DNA of 64,000 bases from the NCBI RefSeq assembly GCF_014529535.1, contig NW_023504014.1:992001-1056000 (forward strand), in the 5' to 3' direction. A program made the translations under genes and the position numbers. Under the pieces are notes generated by a model, which saw nothing but the letters and a program-made list of their open reading frames with translations, did not search any database and was not told the origin of the DNA. Positions 11,801 to 26,800 of the stretch are shown here, piece after piece; the stretch's first letter is position 1; each line of letters opens with the position of its first letter. This DNA comes from Bradysia coprophila. Taxonomy: Eukaryota > Arthropoda > Insecta > Diptera > Sciaridae.

Positions 11801-14800
11801 ACCAGTGCCAGGGCTGATGTTCTTAGGACGTTGGCATCAGCACCCCAGCTAGTACCTGTCAGTTTTCTTAAAATGTTGACTCTTGGCCCAATCTTTGCTA
11901 CAATACGCTCGCTATTTTCTTTGTAAGTTAACGATCTGTCCAACGTGAAACCGAGGTACTTTGGAGAAAAATCGTGCTTGACTGTTACTCCATCGAAGAT
12001 GACATTTAACTTTCTTTGCGCTCGACGGTTACACAAATGGAAGGAGGTGACAGTTGTTTTGTTGGGATTTGGTCGGAGCCTCCATTTTACAAAGTACCGA
12101 CGCATGATATCCAGATCGCAGGAGAGAGCAAAATCCAATTCCGCAAATTTCTTGCCTTGCACAGCCAATGCAAAATCGTCCGCGAAAATATACATTCTTG
12201 ATGACTGTACATCTGGGACATCGCCCACATATAGCAAAAACAGCAGAGCCTTGCGGTAATCCATCGTTCAGGGTTCTCTTTCTACTCACTTCGTCGTCCA
12301 TATAAACGTAGAAGGTGCGATTGCTGAGCATATTGTTTAACAGCGTGTAAAGCGTCTTACACGGAATGATGGAAACGAATTTGTACAACAATCCATGGCG
12401 CCACACTGTATCATACGCTGATGATAGATCGTCATCATCATTAATTGCTTGTGACAAAATGGGTGTAAATTCAGAAAGAATCCAGGTTTCGGCATGTTGT
12501 CGTAAACTTTGATGTGGAGAACATTGAGGACATCCGTTACCTCCATCTTACTTCTTACATTTCCTATGACTCAGTCAGGAAGGCTTGAGAAAAATTTGTA
12601 ACATTCAAGAGAAATCGGCAGATAAAATTGACTGAAAAGCAGAACCTCATTTTTTGTGCCGATTTCTGGTGACATTATGGACCCGCCCGATATGCATAAA
12701 AAATAAACATTTCTGTTGGAAATTGATAGAACAATTACGGCACTACAGAACTTTAATGGAGGTTGCGTGTGAGAAGCTTTGGTGTAATTTTGTATGGTCA
12801 ATCAAACAGACTTCCATCCTCCCTAATCAGGATTTCAATAAACTAACTATTTTCGAGCTCAACATTAAACTCTTGTTCTTGTGTCTGCTGTTTTCATTTG
12901 ACGTTTGTTTCATTGAGACTTAATCCATACCTGATCTGAAACCTGGAGAGTTACCAGGAAAATTTGTATGAAAGTTGCAGGTTACCTCTAACTCACCTGA
13001 CAGCTTTGAAGCTCTGATCAGATCCATCCACCATAATAAGCGTGCGTTCTGTTTGAATGACTCAAGCAATGGCACAAGCTCGTGGTGGAATCAAAAAGTA
13101 GATTGGAGTCGACGCAAAGTTTCTGCGTACACTAACTCCAGAGGTAACATTACTAAATCATAATGTACAAGACTGGAAAAAAAAGGAGAGTTTCGAGCTC
13201 CCGAAATTTCACAAATCTAACATGGTTTCCAACCTGTTTTAAGTGGTTTTGAAAAAAGTGAGTGAACGGATTGAAAAAAGTTGAAAAAAGTGAGAAATCG
13301 AGCAAATAGTTGCTCACTTTTTCACATGTTGAAATTAGTTGTAAAAAGTGAGAAAAGTGAGTGCGTGGAATCCCTGAAATTGAACTTTATGCATCGATTA
13401 GACGGATTGTTACGTACATCATTGTGCCACTAATGAAATAAAAGTAGAAAAAATTATGTTAATTCACCGTGTATAGCCCTTCGTTATCGTTCTTTTCGTA
13501 TTGCATACGGTTCTTTAGCCGGCTTGAATTAATGCGAAATGGAGAAAATGTAAAATCGATTGAAACATGTCCGATTCATTAGCACGATTAGCTAACGAAT
13601 TTCTCGCCATTTATTTCGATAAACCCAAGAATATATTATTGCTCCCAGCAGTAGTCTCAGAGGAATTATGAAAATATCAGGGAAAAATGTATTATCATTT
13701 CCTGATATGGCTCTGTCTCGTTCTCTCAAGGGTAATAACTGTTGACTAAAAATGGAATTGAACATAATCGTTGCTTCGGAGATTGATTTTGAATCGTTTT
13801 CTATCACTTTTTTCTTGAAGAATGTTGCGATTTAATTCACAGATAAGTGAGGTTCTGTGGTTCAGAAATTAATAGCTGCGGTCTCTAAGTATGTAACTTG
13901 ATAAGGTGTGTTCCGACACAACACCGGATCAGAGGATGATACATTTCTTTCAATTATATCGGCAAAACATTCCACTACCGTGGCGCCCTGAAATAACATG
14001 ACGATTGCTGATTACATACTGTAATGCTGAGACGTTGTCTCAATACTCCTGACTGCGCTCATCGTACACACGTTCAATATAACAGCTATTAGAATGACCT
14101 AGGCATTCATTATTCCGATGTTGAAGAGCCCCTTTAACTTATCAATACAAAGAAACAACAACAAAAATGAAGAGTGTTCTCTGTCGGCCCAATCATAAAG
14201 ATATGATTGTTAGCATTGCTCTCATTTCTCTGACGCAATATCCATACAAATAGCTGAATTTATCACAACAATATCTTATCTACTGAAGTATTTTTGTGGT
14301 ATTTCTTAAGATAAACAGCAATTTATTACTTGCGCGGCCGATTTATTAACATTGCCTCTCATAAAAAAAAGTTTGTTTTTTTTTACAGCGAAATGGAATT
14401 CGTAAAATAAAAATCTGAAAAATTGCTAAGTGTGTAACTGAATGTAGCATTACATGCACTTATTGTAGCCGTTCGTATAATACAAACTATGGCTAAAAAT
14501 AAATAATGAAAAAAATGATTCGTGTAAGTACATACACCCAGCATCATCGTCTAAAAATAGATGCAAAGAAAAATCTTATCGAAAAGTATATTCCGTTCCT
14601 ACCTTGACTTTCCTTGAATATTGCAATAAATTTTGTGTTTGAATATTCGAAATCAATGAGAAAATATTCAAATTCATCGCGGCTCCGTGTATTCCAGCAC
14701 GGCAAATTAATATTTTATTTTATTCGTTTTTTTCTCGTTCGCTCTTCTCATTTTATTTATTTTGATTATTACAACATCAGATGATGATATCGTTTGTTTA

Positions 14801-17800
14801 CATCATCTTTATGCAAATTTGATGCCTGATTCGTTCAGTTTGCAACGTTTGGTTGCAGTAATTTGTTATGTTATCCGATACCTGCGTTGTTGTCAGATTC
14901 GGCTGTAGAATATTCATTAGAATGATGATTCAAACGACCACCAAAATCGTACTAATTGCCATCCACGAAATATCAATAATTCATCGAACGGCTCTGATAC
15001 ACACAGTAGGAAATAGGAAATATGTTCGATTTCATTCGCTTTTGCAGATAAAAATGCGACTTGACGAATATTTCGAGTCTCAAGGTTAATTAGACCATTT
15101 ACTTCTGGTGCATCATACATCAACCAACTTGAGATGGGCTGCTTGACAATGAAAACGTTTTTGATTTGTTATCGTTCAAGTTTGGTCTTCCCGTTTTAAG
15201 AGTTTTGTATCTGGTTGACATCATTCATCAGATTTTGGTTCCATAATGAAGACAATCAAATGAGTCCTCGAAGATTTGTTTTCTTTTCTTGATAGAAGAT
15301 TTATTCAATCTCTACCTTCATATGAACAGTTATATGCAGAAAGGTGAAATGTTGCATTAGTGAATTATAGGAAAAATGAATTTTTAAATGTTACGTAGAA
15401 TGTGTTTGGGATTATTGGTCGAAAATGAAAAAAATGATGTATTTGTGCCGACAGCAGTAACTATCATTTTTCTTATAATTCGCTAATTTAACACGGTAGC
15501 CTTCAGTATTCATGTAATTTGGTCGATGTTGGTACAGTGACTATTTTTGGTAAAACATTTTCCGATATTTTTATAGGAAATTTTTTTACCAAAAATGATG
15601 TTAAGGTTTCAAAGAAATCGACAGAATAAAAAATAGAAAAAAAATGGAACTTAAGAGGCATCGGTGCGCAGCTAAAATTGTAGCCTACATTTGCGTGTCT
15701 TGCATTTCATTTTTGATGATATCGCTTCATCAGAATCCTTTTTGAAAAATTTATTTTGGTTGTAGTCGTTCGACCAGCCCTGAAAACAGTGAGCAGCTAA
15801 ATGAAATTTTCATAAACTGGTCAGTTATCTCAGAGTTTGTCAAAGTGGAAAATGCTGCAACCAAATCCATTTTCTGTTGAAAGCTCATACATTCGTGGTG
15901 GTTATTGCGGTCCTATATTTTTGAAAAAAGATTCTAGTGGAAAGATATCATCAAAAGTGAACTAAAATCCAATATTTAAAAAATGCCCAAGTGTATGCTC
16001 TTCAGCAAAGCATCGATGCCTCTTCAGTCTATTGCTAGACATGGATACTTAACTAAAACTGTAGCCTACATTTGCGTAGTGACTATTCGCAGGCGCCTGC
16101 CAATAGCCAAATTATTATTAAAGATACTATTGGCAGGCGCCTGCCAATAGCATCTTCCTGCCAATAGCACTTTTCCTTTCACAAAGACTATTCGCAGGCG
16201 AAATGACGTACCAATTGCATCTACGCTACATTTGTGCGTTTCATAATTTATTTTCGATATTTCACCTGAATTATTATTGAAAAACGTACGACGTCAATAA
16301 CGACCGCAAATGTATTGGTTTTCAATAAAAAATCGATTTGTTTTCGATTTGTTTGTGGTAGTTTGAACCACCATCCTGTGAAAAATCAGCAATTTGCCTA
16401 AATTGCATAGGTTGTTGACTTCTCTCACGACTAAGCCAACTGCACCCACTATTTTTTGTGTTTGAAAGCTACCATATTTGTGGTGGTTATTGTCGCTTTA
16501 GATTTTTCAAAATGAGTTTTGTTAACAAAATATCTTCGAAATAAAATACGAAACGCACAAATGTAGGCTACAATATTAGCTGATCATACTTTGCCTTTTT
16601 GCCTCTTAAGGCACCACTTAACGCCATTAAAAGTCAAAGGATTAATTTCTGTAAAAAGTTGTAAAATGATTGCTAAAGACGTAAAAACTTGTCCTTGCGT
16701 TCCTACACAGCTCATTATAAATTTGTCAAAAGACTGTGAGGGATTCTTTTGAAAAACAGAATCTTGAAATCGGACGCATTTTCCATTGGACTTTTTTATA
16801 TGTGCCTGAATTGGTATTGGTCCCTAGAACCTAAAACCACTTTCAAAAAAATTCTTCGAATCTTGTGTGGCTAGTGGGAGGTGATCGAAAACTGAAAACA
16901 TGCACTTTTCTTACAAAAATTTCTCCAGTTACACGAGCCGTACAGGGTCGTGTGGGGTGTCATTAGAAAGGTAATTGCATGTGCTAATGGGAAAAATAGG
17001 GTCTTGTTGGGTTTAAAATTCATCCACACTGAGATATGTGCAGTTGAAGTTTTCAGCCGAAAAAAGACTGAAAACTGACACTTTTCTTACAGAAATTTGT
17101 CGAGGTACACGAAACGTACATGGTCGTGTAACGTGTCATTAGAAAGGTAATTGCATGTACTTTCAGGGCAAATATGATCTTATCAGGGTTCGGAAGCATC
17201 TTCGATGCAATATAAGCACTTAAACATTTCAACTTCACATAACTCATCGAAGATGCTACCAAACTTCTGTAAGCTTTATTTTTCCTAAAAGTACATGCAA
17301 TTACCTTTCAAATGACACCCCACACGACCATGTACGTTTCGTGTACCTCGAGAAATTTCTGTAAGAAAAGTGTCAGTTTTCAGTCTTTTTTCGGCTGAAA
17401 ACTTCAACTGCACATATCTCAGTGTGGATGAATTTTAAACCCAACAAGACCCTATTTTTCCCATTAGCACATGCAATTACCTTTCTAATGACACCCCACA
17501 CGACCCTGTACGGCTCGTGTAACTGGAGAAATTTTTGTAAGAAAAGTGCATGTTTTCAGTTTTCGATCACCTCCCACTAGCCACACAAGATTCAAAGAAT
17601 TTTTTTGAAAGTGGTTTTAGGTTCTAGGGACCAATACCAATTCAGGCACATATAAAAAAGTCCAATGGAAAATGCGTCCGATTTCAAGATTCCGTTTTTC
17701 AAAAGAATCCCTCTGTGCATCTCATTTTCCACCTCAATTTTCAATGAATTTTCAATCAATTTGTTCAACAGCAATTTGTCCATGGCTTTATTAAAACGAT

Positions 17801-20800
17801 TTTCCGCCTGGTGTCGGAAACAGAATCCCATTGAAAGTCTGATCGTTCAAACATTTCCAATATGTAACAAGAGACCTTCAGTCGATGCTGTTTAAGCCTT
17901 TGTCAATACCTCCTTTACATCTTGTAGGAAAATTGTTTACATTTTAATATTGCTCCAAATACCATCACACTAAGTAATTGAACGATGAGATGCTATTGCC
18001 ACACAGCCATTCATTTTTCTATTAATCACAAGAGAACAATGTAAACATCCAACAACGCCAGAACGTTGTTTTATATGAGAAAGCACACAAGTAGAGCACA
18101 CGATACATTCTTATAATGTCGGTGGGGTTTTTTTCTTAGTTGTAAAGTACTTACTACAGTGTGACCTATTTTCTACAAAAACTTTTTTTTTTCTGATTTA
18201 TTCTTTCATTTTCTTGTTCCCAATATCAAGGCCCCGAATATGGTACAATGGAAGCAGCATGGAAAGGCATTTTAACAGAAGCTGAACGATTGTCAGACGT
18301 GCATTTACGGGTTAAAGAAAATTTAATTGCTGGGGAAATTCAAATGATTAAAACCTGGCAAAAAGACAATTTCCATAAGGTTTGTGGATTTCGAAAAATA
18401 AAAGAGTGAGAAATAATCGATTGATTTCCGTTCCCATTCAGACAATGATGCAAATAAAGGAGAGAAAAGAAATGGATGATAATTTTAAGAAAGCCCAGAA
18501 ACCATGGGCTAAACATTTAGCAAAGGTTGAGAAGACCAAAGCTGATTATCACGCTTCCTGCAAGACTGAAAAATCTGCCACAAATCAAGAAAGAAATGCC
18601 AATGCCGATAGTTCACTATCACCGGATCAGGTAATGATTTTGATTGTAGAAACAAACAACTAATTAAGTCTGAGTCAACGGGCTGATCGCCCACTCCGCA
18701 TATATATGTATTTATGAAGTGATTGTTATCGAAACGTAGCGCTATCAGCCAAGGTTCGACTTTGACGATATTTGTGTGTTGTATAGATACAATACAAACG
18801 GCAAATTGAACCACAATTCCACAATTCCATATCAATCAATTTATGGAATTTATTTGTTAAATGACACATCGCATTATTGTCACTGATAACGAGCACGGAG
18901 CACGATAAAATACACAATTTGACATTGGTGTTCATTACAACCACTGGTACAGTCATTCCTAAATTTGATATGTTTTCGTACATATGTGATTATGAACTGG
19001 CTACACCTAGACGAACGAATATCGGAAATATTTTGTTGGTTGAAATGAGACATTTTTCTTGGTTTCTGTAGCGATTGCAGGGTTTCAATTGTTCAATTTG
19101 GAACTTGGAATCTTTTTGCAGTGGCCAAAACAGGACACGCAAATCAGAATGAAGTTCCAAGTACCAAAAATCTTGTTGAACAGATGAAGTTACTGGAGTT
19201 GGGTGTCTCGGTCTAGTTACTATCACTGAAAGTTCGACCTCATAACAATAATGAACCTTCGACTCTCATTTCGGCCTCAGACAACTCAACTTCCAAAACT
19301 TCGCGTACACCACCAGCAGTCACGCAAGATCTAATTTTTTTCCCAGAAAGGTATTCGACCCTAGAAGCCAAAACCAAAGTTGGGTGTCTCGGTCTAGTTA
19401 CTATCACTGAAAGTTCGACCTCATGACGATAATGAGCCTTCGACTCTCATTTCGGCCTCAGACAACTCAACTTCCAAAACTTCGCGTACACCACCAGCAG
19501 TCACGCAAGATCTAATTTTTTTTTCCCAGAAAGGTATTCGACCCTTGAAGCCAAAACCAAAGTTGGGTGTCTCGGTCTAGTTACTATCACTGAAAGTTCG
19601 ACCTCATAACAATAATGAACCTTCGACTCTCATTTCGGCCTCAGACAACTCAACTTCCAAAACTTCGCGTACACCACCAACAGTCACGCAAGATCTAATT
19701 TTTTTCCCAGAAAGGTATTCGACCCTAGAAGCCAAAACCAAAGTTGGGTGTCTCGGTCTAGTTACTATCACTGAAAGTTCGACCTCATGACGATAATGAG
19801 CCTTCGACTCTCATTTCGGCCTCAGACAACTCAACTTCCAAAACTTCGCGTACACCACCAACAGTCACGCAAGATCTAATTTTTTTCCCAGAAAGGTATT
19901 CGACCCTAGAAGCCAAAACCAAAGTTGGGTGTCTCGGTCTAGTTACTATCACTGAAAGTTCGACCTCATAACAATAATGAACCTTCGACTCTCATTTCGG
20001 CCTCAGACAACTCAACTTCCAAAACTTCGCGTACACCACCAGCAGTCACGCAAGATCTAATTTTTTTTCACAGAAAGGTATTCGACCCTTGAAGCCAAAA
20101 CCAAAGTTGGGTGTCTCGGTCTAGTTACTATCACTGAAAGTTCGACCTCATAACAATAATGAACCTTCGACTCTCATTTCGGCCTCAGACAACTCAACTT
20201 CCAAAACTTCGCGTACACCACCAACAGTCACGCAAGATCTAATTTTTTTCCCAGAAAGGTATTCGACCCTAGAAGCCAAAACCACTTTCAAAAAAATTCT
20301 TCGAAGCTTACGTGGCTTGCCAGTAACACGATCCGGACAGGGTTAGAAAAAGACTGAAAACCTTCACCTTTCTTACAGAAATTTCTCGAGGTACACGAAA
20401 CGTACATGGTTGTGTGGGGTGTCATTAGAAAGGTAATTGCATGTTCTTTCGGGCGAATAGGGTCTTATGGGGGTTTGGAAGCACCTATGAAAAGTTGAAA
20501 TGTTTAAGTGCTCATATTTTATCGTAGATGCGTAAACTTTCGTAAGACTCTAGATTAGATTAGATTAGATTAGATGGGAGGGTGTAAGCCCAGCACCTAA
20601 GCCTCAGATGGGCCTGTTGTGCTATTGTACAAGTCTCTTGATCATATGGACTGTGATTTTACATCATATCTCTCCCGACTTAGATTGTTCACAAATCGAC
20701 CGTGTGGTAACGTCCCATACGTTGTGAATTCTCCAAGCCGTGGGTGGTATGCGAATACCACAACCATCACTAATTGACCTGTACATTTTCCCAAAGATGG

Positions 20801-23800
20801 CGCTATCAACATTGTCATGTTGTAGCTCTTTCTACTATTGACGTTATGTCGATATGGTTTCTTTTATGGAGAAAGCGAATGTTGGGTTTTTTGATATTTC
20901 CGACTTTGTTACGGTTACGGCTATTAGTTTTAGGTAATAGCAAGTGTCTAATCACCATAGGCCATGAGTTGCCTCTTCGTATAAATCGCCATGCCACCAT
21001 GTGACTGAACTCGTTCTGGCGTTGCAGGTTGTAGCGTTTGAATGATTCGTATTTCGTCATATCCCTTGACATCCATACAACGTATCAATCAATAGATCTG
21101 TTAAACCTCGCGGTCATTTTGGAGTACAAGATAGTTTCTGTATCTTGGGATTGTACCACAGCAAATTTGTAAAAATTTGCTATGTGGTTTTGGGGTGTCA
21201 AATGAGAACCCGAGGCGTTTGTACCTTACCTGCACTAAAATTGACTGCCAGATGCCATACGGCAATGTGTCATTTTCGTACATTAATCGAGCACGTAATT
21301 TAGCATTAGCTTCTGGTAGAGTCGATTGTTAATCCGTACACCGACGCCACGAAGCACATGTTAAATAACAAAGGAAATAACACAATTGTTGATATCGCAC
21401 AATGAGGCGAGAACAACTTTATTGATCAAAGAGAAAATGACCTACGAGAACAACACTTTGATTTCGTTAATAAAACCTTTAAAATAATTTCACCATTTAA
21501 CCATTACAGCAAAATAAAAACACCAAAGCCGTAAAAGTTGGCACAGAAATTAGACAAAATCGAAAATGAATTCACACACAGCCACACAAAAGAAACACTT
21601 TTAGAGAGCAACGCATAAACACGTCCGTTCTCTGTGACTGAGCGTAAGACTCTACGTGTCCTGAAACAACATAGAATTACTTTTCAAATGACACCCATAC
21701 AAGCATGTATGTGTCGTATATCTCGAGAAATTTCTGTACGAAAAGTGTAAATTTTTGCCCCAGAAGTATATGCAATTACCTTTCTAATAACACCCCATAC
21801 GACCCTGCACGGCTTGTGTAACTGGAGAAATTTCTGTAAGAAAAGTGTATGTTTTCAGTTTTCGATCACATCACATCACACTAGCTAGAAAAAGCGTCCG
21901 ATTTCGGAGCCTGTTCTTCGAAAGAATCCACAAGAATCGCTCTGTGCAATAGACATTGGGTTAGGGTTAGAAAACTGGTAGACTTAACTCCCGCTAAATC
22001 AATGTAAAGGCAATCTGCATTACAGTCGAATTTAATATAATGAAAAGTTGTAATTCCTGTTACAGAGAGTCTGCTTACCGTTTCTAATCAAATACGTGTT
22101 CCCTTCACTTCGTGATTTTTAATGATCGTTTTTAGTGATCGTTCACAAACGAAATTTCTGTTGGATTTTAATTTTATAATTGGCGACGGGAAACCACCAC
22201 CCCATCGAATCATTGTATGAAAATTCACCGTCTGTTTGACTCATGAATCTAGAGTTGACATCATCTGCATCAGTGCCTATATTCGCGAAAATATTTTCAC
22301 GAATTTTACCAAATTTTAGCGATTTTCTCAAATTTCAACAAAAAACTTTTTGCGAAAATTCACAAAAATTTGTGAAAATCGTGAAAATTTCAGAAAATTC
22401 GTGAAACTATTTTCTCGAATAAAGGCACTGCTCTGCATCCTCTGCAGTATTAAAATTAGGAACTGAAATCGTTGCACGTCGATTAAGCAGTGCTGCCATT
22501 TTGTTTTCTTTTTCCTTCAAAAGGCCTAAAGGTTTAAAAATTGGCTTCCGGAATCCTTCTGTCTATAAATGCAATAGTCTGCACAAAAACCAAGTCTAAG
22601 AAAATGCCGCATTTTCAATTAGAGTCAGAGGTTCAGTTGGGGGTTTGGTTTCTTTGGTTAGTTTCATGTTTTTACGCATCCTATCCGAAATTATCAAGCG
22701 ATTTAAGAGTGATATCGCCAAATCTTCAGGTGATTGGGAAACAAGCGGTCTCCGATTTTAATGAGTGATAGGTCGTTGGATTCGTCTTTCAATTCTAGGA
22801 AACACGTATCCTTCACTTTTTCTTAAAAAAATTGGTTTTCTGTGAAAAGCGCTCAAAAGTGAAGACATGCCAGAGGGTACCGAAAATAGTTTTTCGGCAA
22901 TAACTCAAGAAAAAATTATTTTAAATTGTTGTAATGTTGTACGATTGTCGGCCTTGAAAAGACCTACAGGTAGAGTATACGCACCGCTTGGTGCTAGTTG
23001 ATCCAATAGAGTTATGACTAGAAATATAGTGAATGTTCGGAGAGTCCGCCTTTTCTGCAGCTTCGATGTACCACGGAACTGAGTATGGGGTGTTGTAGCT
23101 GGCCTCACCCACTATCGTTGCACATATAAATGAACCCAGTACTTTTGGGCTGCAAGCCTACAGAAGTCTTGAAAAAAAAGTTGGTGCCAAAATGTAGATT
23201 TTTTCCTTCTGTCTGAGGGCCCAACTGCCAGAAGAGCATCTGGAACAGTACTATGGCAATCATTTTTTATTGTCTACTATTCTTTCACCTTATCAATAGA
23301 AAAACGCTTCGCTATGTCGCGAATATATCAGATCCACCATTAGTAATATCAAGAGAAAAATCATTAAAGTTTTCTCCAAAGATTTTAGTCAAATAAAGTT
23401 TTAGCGTATAGCAAATGACCTCAGGACTACGGAACAGTATTTAGTTTTTCAATTGGACCAATATTTGCTACTAAAATCATCCGAGAAAAATTTAATAATT
23501 TAATAATTTTTCACAAGAATTACTAACACTGGATATGTTCTAACGACTTATATTCGAGTCAAAGTGAAGCGTATACGGTAAGGGAATAGTAGACGATACA
23601 AAATTACTCACGTAGAACCGTTCCAGACGCTGTTCTGGCAGTTGGGCCCTCAGACAGAAGGAAAAAATCTACATTTTGGCACCAACTTTTTCAAGACGTC
23701 TGTAGGCCTGCAGCCCAAAAGTACTGGGTTCATTTATATGTGCAACGATAGTGGGTGAGGCTAGCTACAACACCCCGTACTCAGTTCCGTGGTACATCGA

Positions 23801-26800
23801 AGCTGCAGAGAAGGCGGACTCTCCGAACATTCACTATATTTCTAGTCATAACTCTAGTGGATCAACTAGCACCAAGCGGTGCGTATACTCTACCTGTAGG
23901 TCTTTCCAAGGCCGACAATCGTACAACATTACAACCATTTAAAATAATTTTTTCTTGAGTTATTGCCGAAAAACTGTTTTCGATGCCCTCTGGCATGTCT
24001 TAACTTTTGAGCGCTTTTCACAGAAAACAAATTTTTTAAAGAAAAAGTGAAAGACACTTGTTTCCTAGAATTGAAAGACGAATCCAACGAGCTATCACTC
24101 ATTAAAATCGGAGACCGCTTGTTTCCCAATCACCTGAAGATTCGGCGATATCACTCTTAACTTTAGAAATACTGGTTGAAATGATGTGGTTTTCCACCAG
24201 AATAATGACGAATATTTGACCGATCAGACTGAATATGTTGATGGGTTTACGATAAACTCGATCTAAAATGACTCAGAGTCGTAGAATGCTTTTGTACGAA
24301 AATGTTGCTTTCCTTCTCATCTACAATGTGACGTCATTTGCTAATTTAACATTTAACAAAACCACATCGTACACTCAGATCATTAAATCTGTTACTTATG
24401 TTGCTTCAACCATATTCTAATGGTCTACGGAAAATCTTCTACTTCATTCGTTCGAACATCCATTTTGCTATATAAAATGCTAGCTAGAGTTCTTGGCTTA
24501 TTTTTCTCTACATTGTTGGTAACAGATGACTAGCCATTTGTGAACCCTTAACTCATCTTCTTGACAAGTCTCCCTATAACCTTTCCGAATTACGTGTTCT
24601 AGATCAAAAAGATGCAGGATCGAGTGCAGAAAACAAAAGATGAGGTGCAAAAGTGTAGGGAAAAGTACGAACAATCGCTGCAAGAGATTAACAAATACAA
24701 TCCCGTGTATATGGAAGATATGACATCAGTATTCATCAAGTGCCAAGAAATGGAAGAGACTCGGTTAAGGTTCTTCAAAGACGTTCTATTCAAAATTCAT
24801 AAAAGTTTGAATGTGTCCAAGGATCCCAGGTACAAACAATTCTTTCGATTTCGATGTGTGTGTGGGGGAGTGTAACCGACGATGACTGAAATCTTTATTA
24901 CTGCAGCTTACCTCAGATATACGAAGAACTCTATCACACCATCAACAATTCGGATCACCAAAAAGATTTGAAATGGTGGTCGAACAATCATGGTGTTAAC
25001 ATGGCAATGAATTGGCCATCGTTCGTGGTAAGTGTTCCGCTTTGGCAATGGATTGATTTGATGGAAGAAAAATGTCTTTTTATCGGCAATGTTCTCCAAT
25101 TTAACTGTGTTGATTTTTCGCATCTAAAAAAATATTTGTTGTTTGGAATGTCTGTGATCTAAACGAACTTCAATTTTAATTTCAATTTTTTTTGTTTTGT
25201 TTACATTAACGTTTTTCGTGTGATTTCTCTTCTAAACCCCCAAATTTTTAGGAATATACTGAAGAGTTCCGTGACATTGCTAAGGGCAATAAATCCAAAG
25301 AAGCCTTACCAGCGGCACCGATCACCCTGATACATCAACGACCAGTTGGCGAGGAATTGCCTGTATGCATGCCGTTTGAGTTTTTATTTTTTTTCTTATT
25401 TTGCATAATTTTTTAAACGACCGTTTCTCAGTTAACGTGGAGGAGCAGTGCGCCACTTTGAACAAATGACAGAAAATTGAGAAGTTGGGGAGTCTGACTA
25501 CATCAGAAGAAAATTGTGTTCTTCTCACCTGCTTCGTTTGTTCAGAGTGACTATTGCTCTCCGATTCATTTTCATTTGTTTTTAACTCCTTTGAATGTAA
25601 CATTCCTTTTCAACGAAACGTCGGCTTTTTTGATAAAACCAAATCTTTAAGCTTCCTCGCCTCAACTTGACAAAAAAATTAATTTTCAATTTTCCTCCTT
25701 AGGAATATCCTCCACCAGCCAACAATCGAAACAGTGTAAACCGAACATCAGCCACAGTGACAAATGCTAAACCAACATCGCGTGTCAATAGCGAATCACC
25801 GAAATCGGATAGTACACCGTCGCAGAATTCACAGAATGCTTCGCCCAACCACAGAGCATCGACAATAACGTAATTCCAATTTTTTTTTTTTCATTTATTT
25901 TACGACTGACTCGTCTATCCCATGTGTTGCAATTAAATGTTTGACGATTTTTTCTCGAAATAGGAACGGCAATGGTAACGGCAATGGCAAGACCGATGCT
26001 AATCCATTCGATGAAGAGGAGTGGGACGAGGGCGATGGTGAAACGGTTTTGGTAGACAATGGTGAGCCGGGTGTTCCAGTGAAAGCTTTATATGATTATG
26101 ATGGGGCTGAAAGTGATGAATTGACATTCAAGCAAGGTACGCTAACAGAGAATTTTTAATTTGCATGTCGGCAGTGATCTTACTTCGAGCACCGAAGCTA
26201 CTTCGGTGCTAGAGAGAGAGAGAACATTGAAGTTTGTGAGAAAATAGAAATTGTTCAAAACAGTCCGGTCAGCAAAAATGAATTTTAAAGTCATGTCAGT
26301 AGAATTGGCTTTCCGGGACTGTTGTTTTTGTCATCGAAACCAAATTGATCTCCTAAGTGCCAGTTCTTAATCAGAAACGTTAAAATCCGAAAATGGAAAT
26401 TTTTCCCAAAAAACATCCTTCGGAAACACTGCCCGTAATGGTCATTCTGATGTAAACAAGTCATTCAATAAATTGATGTCAAATAAAACTTCTACTTCCC
26501 AAATGACACCGTGATTGGCTTCCGTATTATGTTCTAGTGCTTCATGTCTGATTCATTCTAAAACTCCATTTGGCATCTGCCACTCGAAGCACTTTTGCTT
26601 GAGGTGCGTTGATAGAGTACTTCTTCACAGAACCCTTGACCAATGTCTTTTGAGCCTTTAATTTTTCAAAAATTACTTCAGTGCAGTACAGTCGACGACT
26701 TTGAAACAAGGGACATATTTCGTTTCAGCTGTTTTTGAGCTGTTTCCAATCAAATATGGTTTTATGGCTTTGAACGGTTTTACCATTACCACACGCTTGT

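Noticed and set aside
11447..12259. Plus-strand ORFs of 159 and 104 codons
   Set aside because: They are antisense to the reverse-transcriptase fragment, which has clear RT motifs on the minus strand.
19198..20286. CRISPR-like array
   Set aside because: The 181-bp units are homogeneous with no unique spacers, so this is a satellite in a eukaryotic intron.
20774..21283. ORFs of 60-85 codons around the 1.09-kb retroelement
   Set aside because: No RT, endonuclease or Gag-like motif was seen. They may be remnants but cannot be supported as genes.
22921..23942. Duplicated 63-codon protein in both arms of the foldback element
   Set aside because: Both arms are near-identical in every frame and an alternative frame is also open. 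The frame looks like a consequence of arm identity, not selection on a protein.
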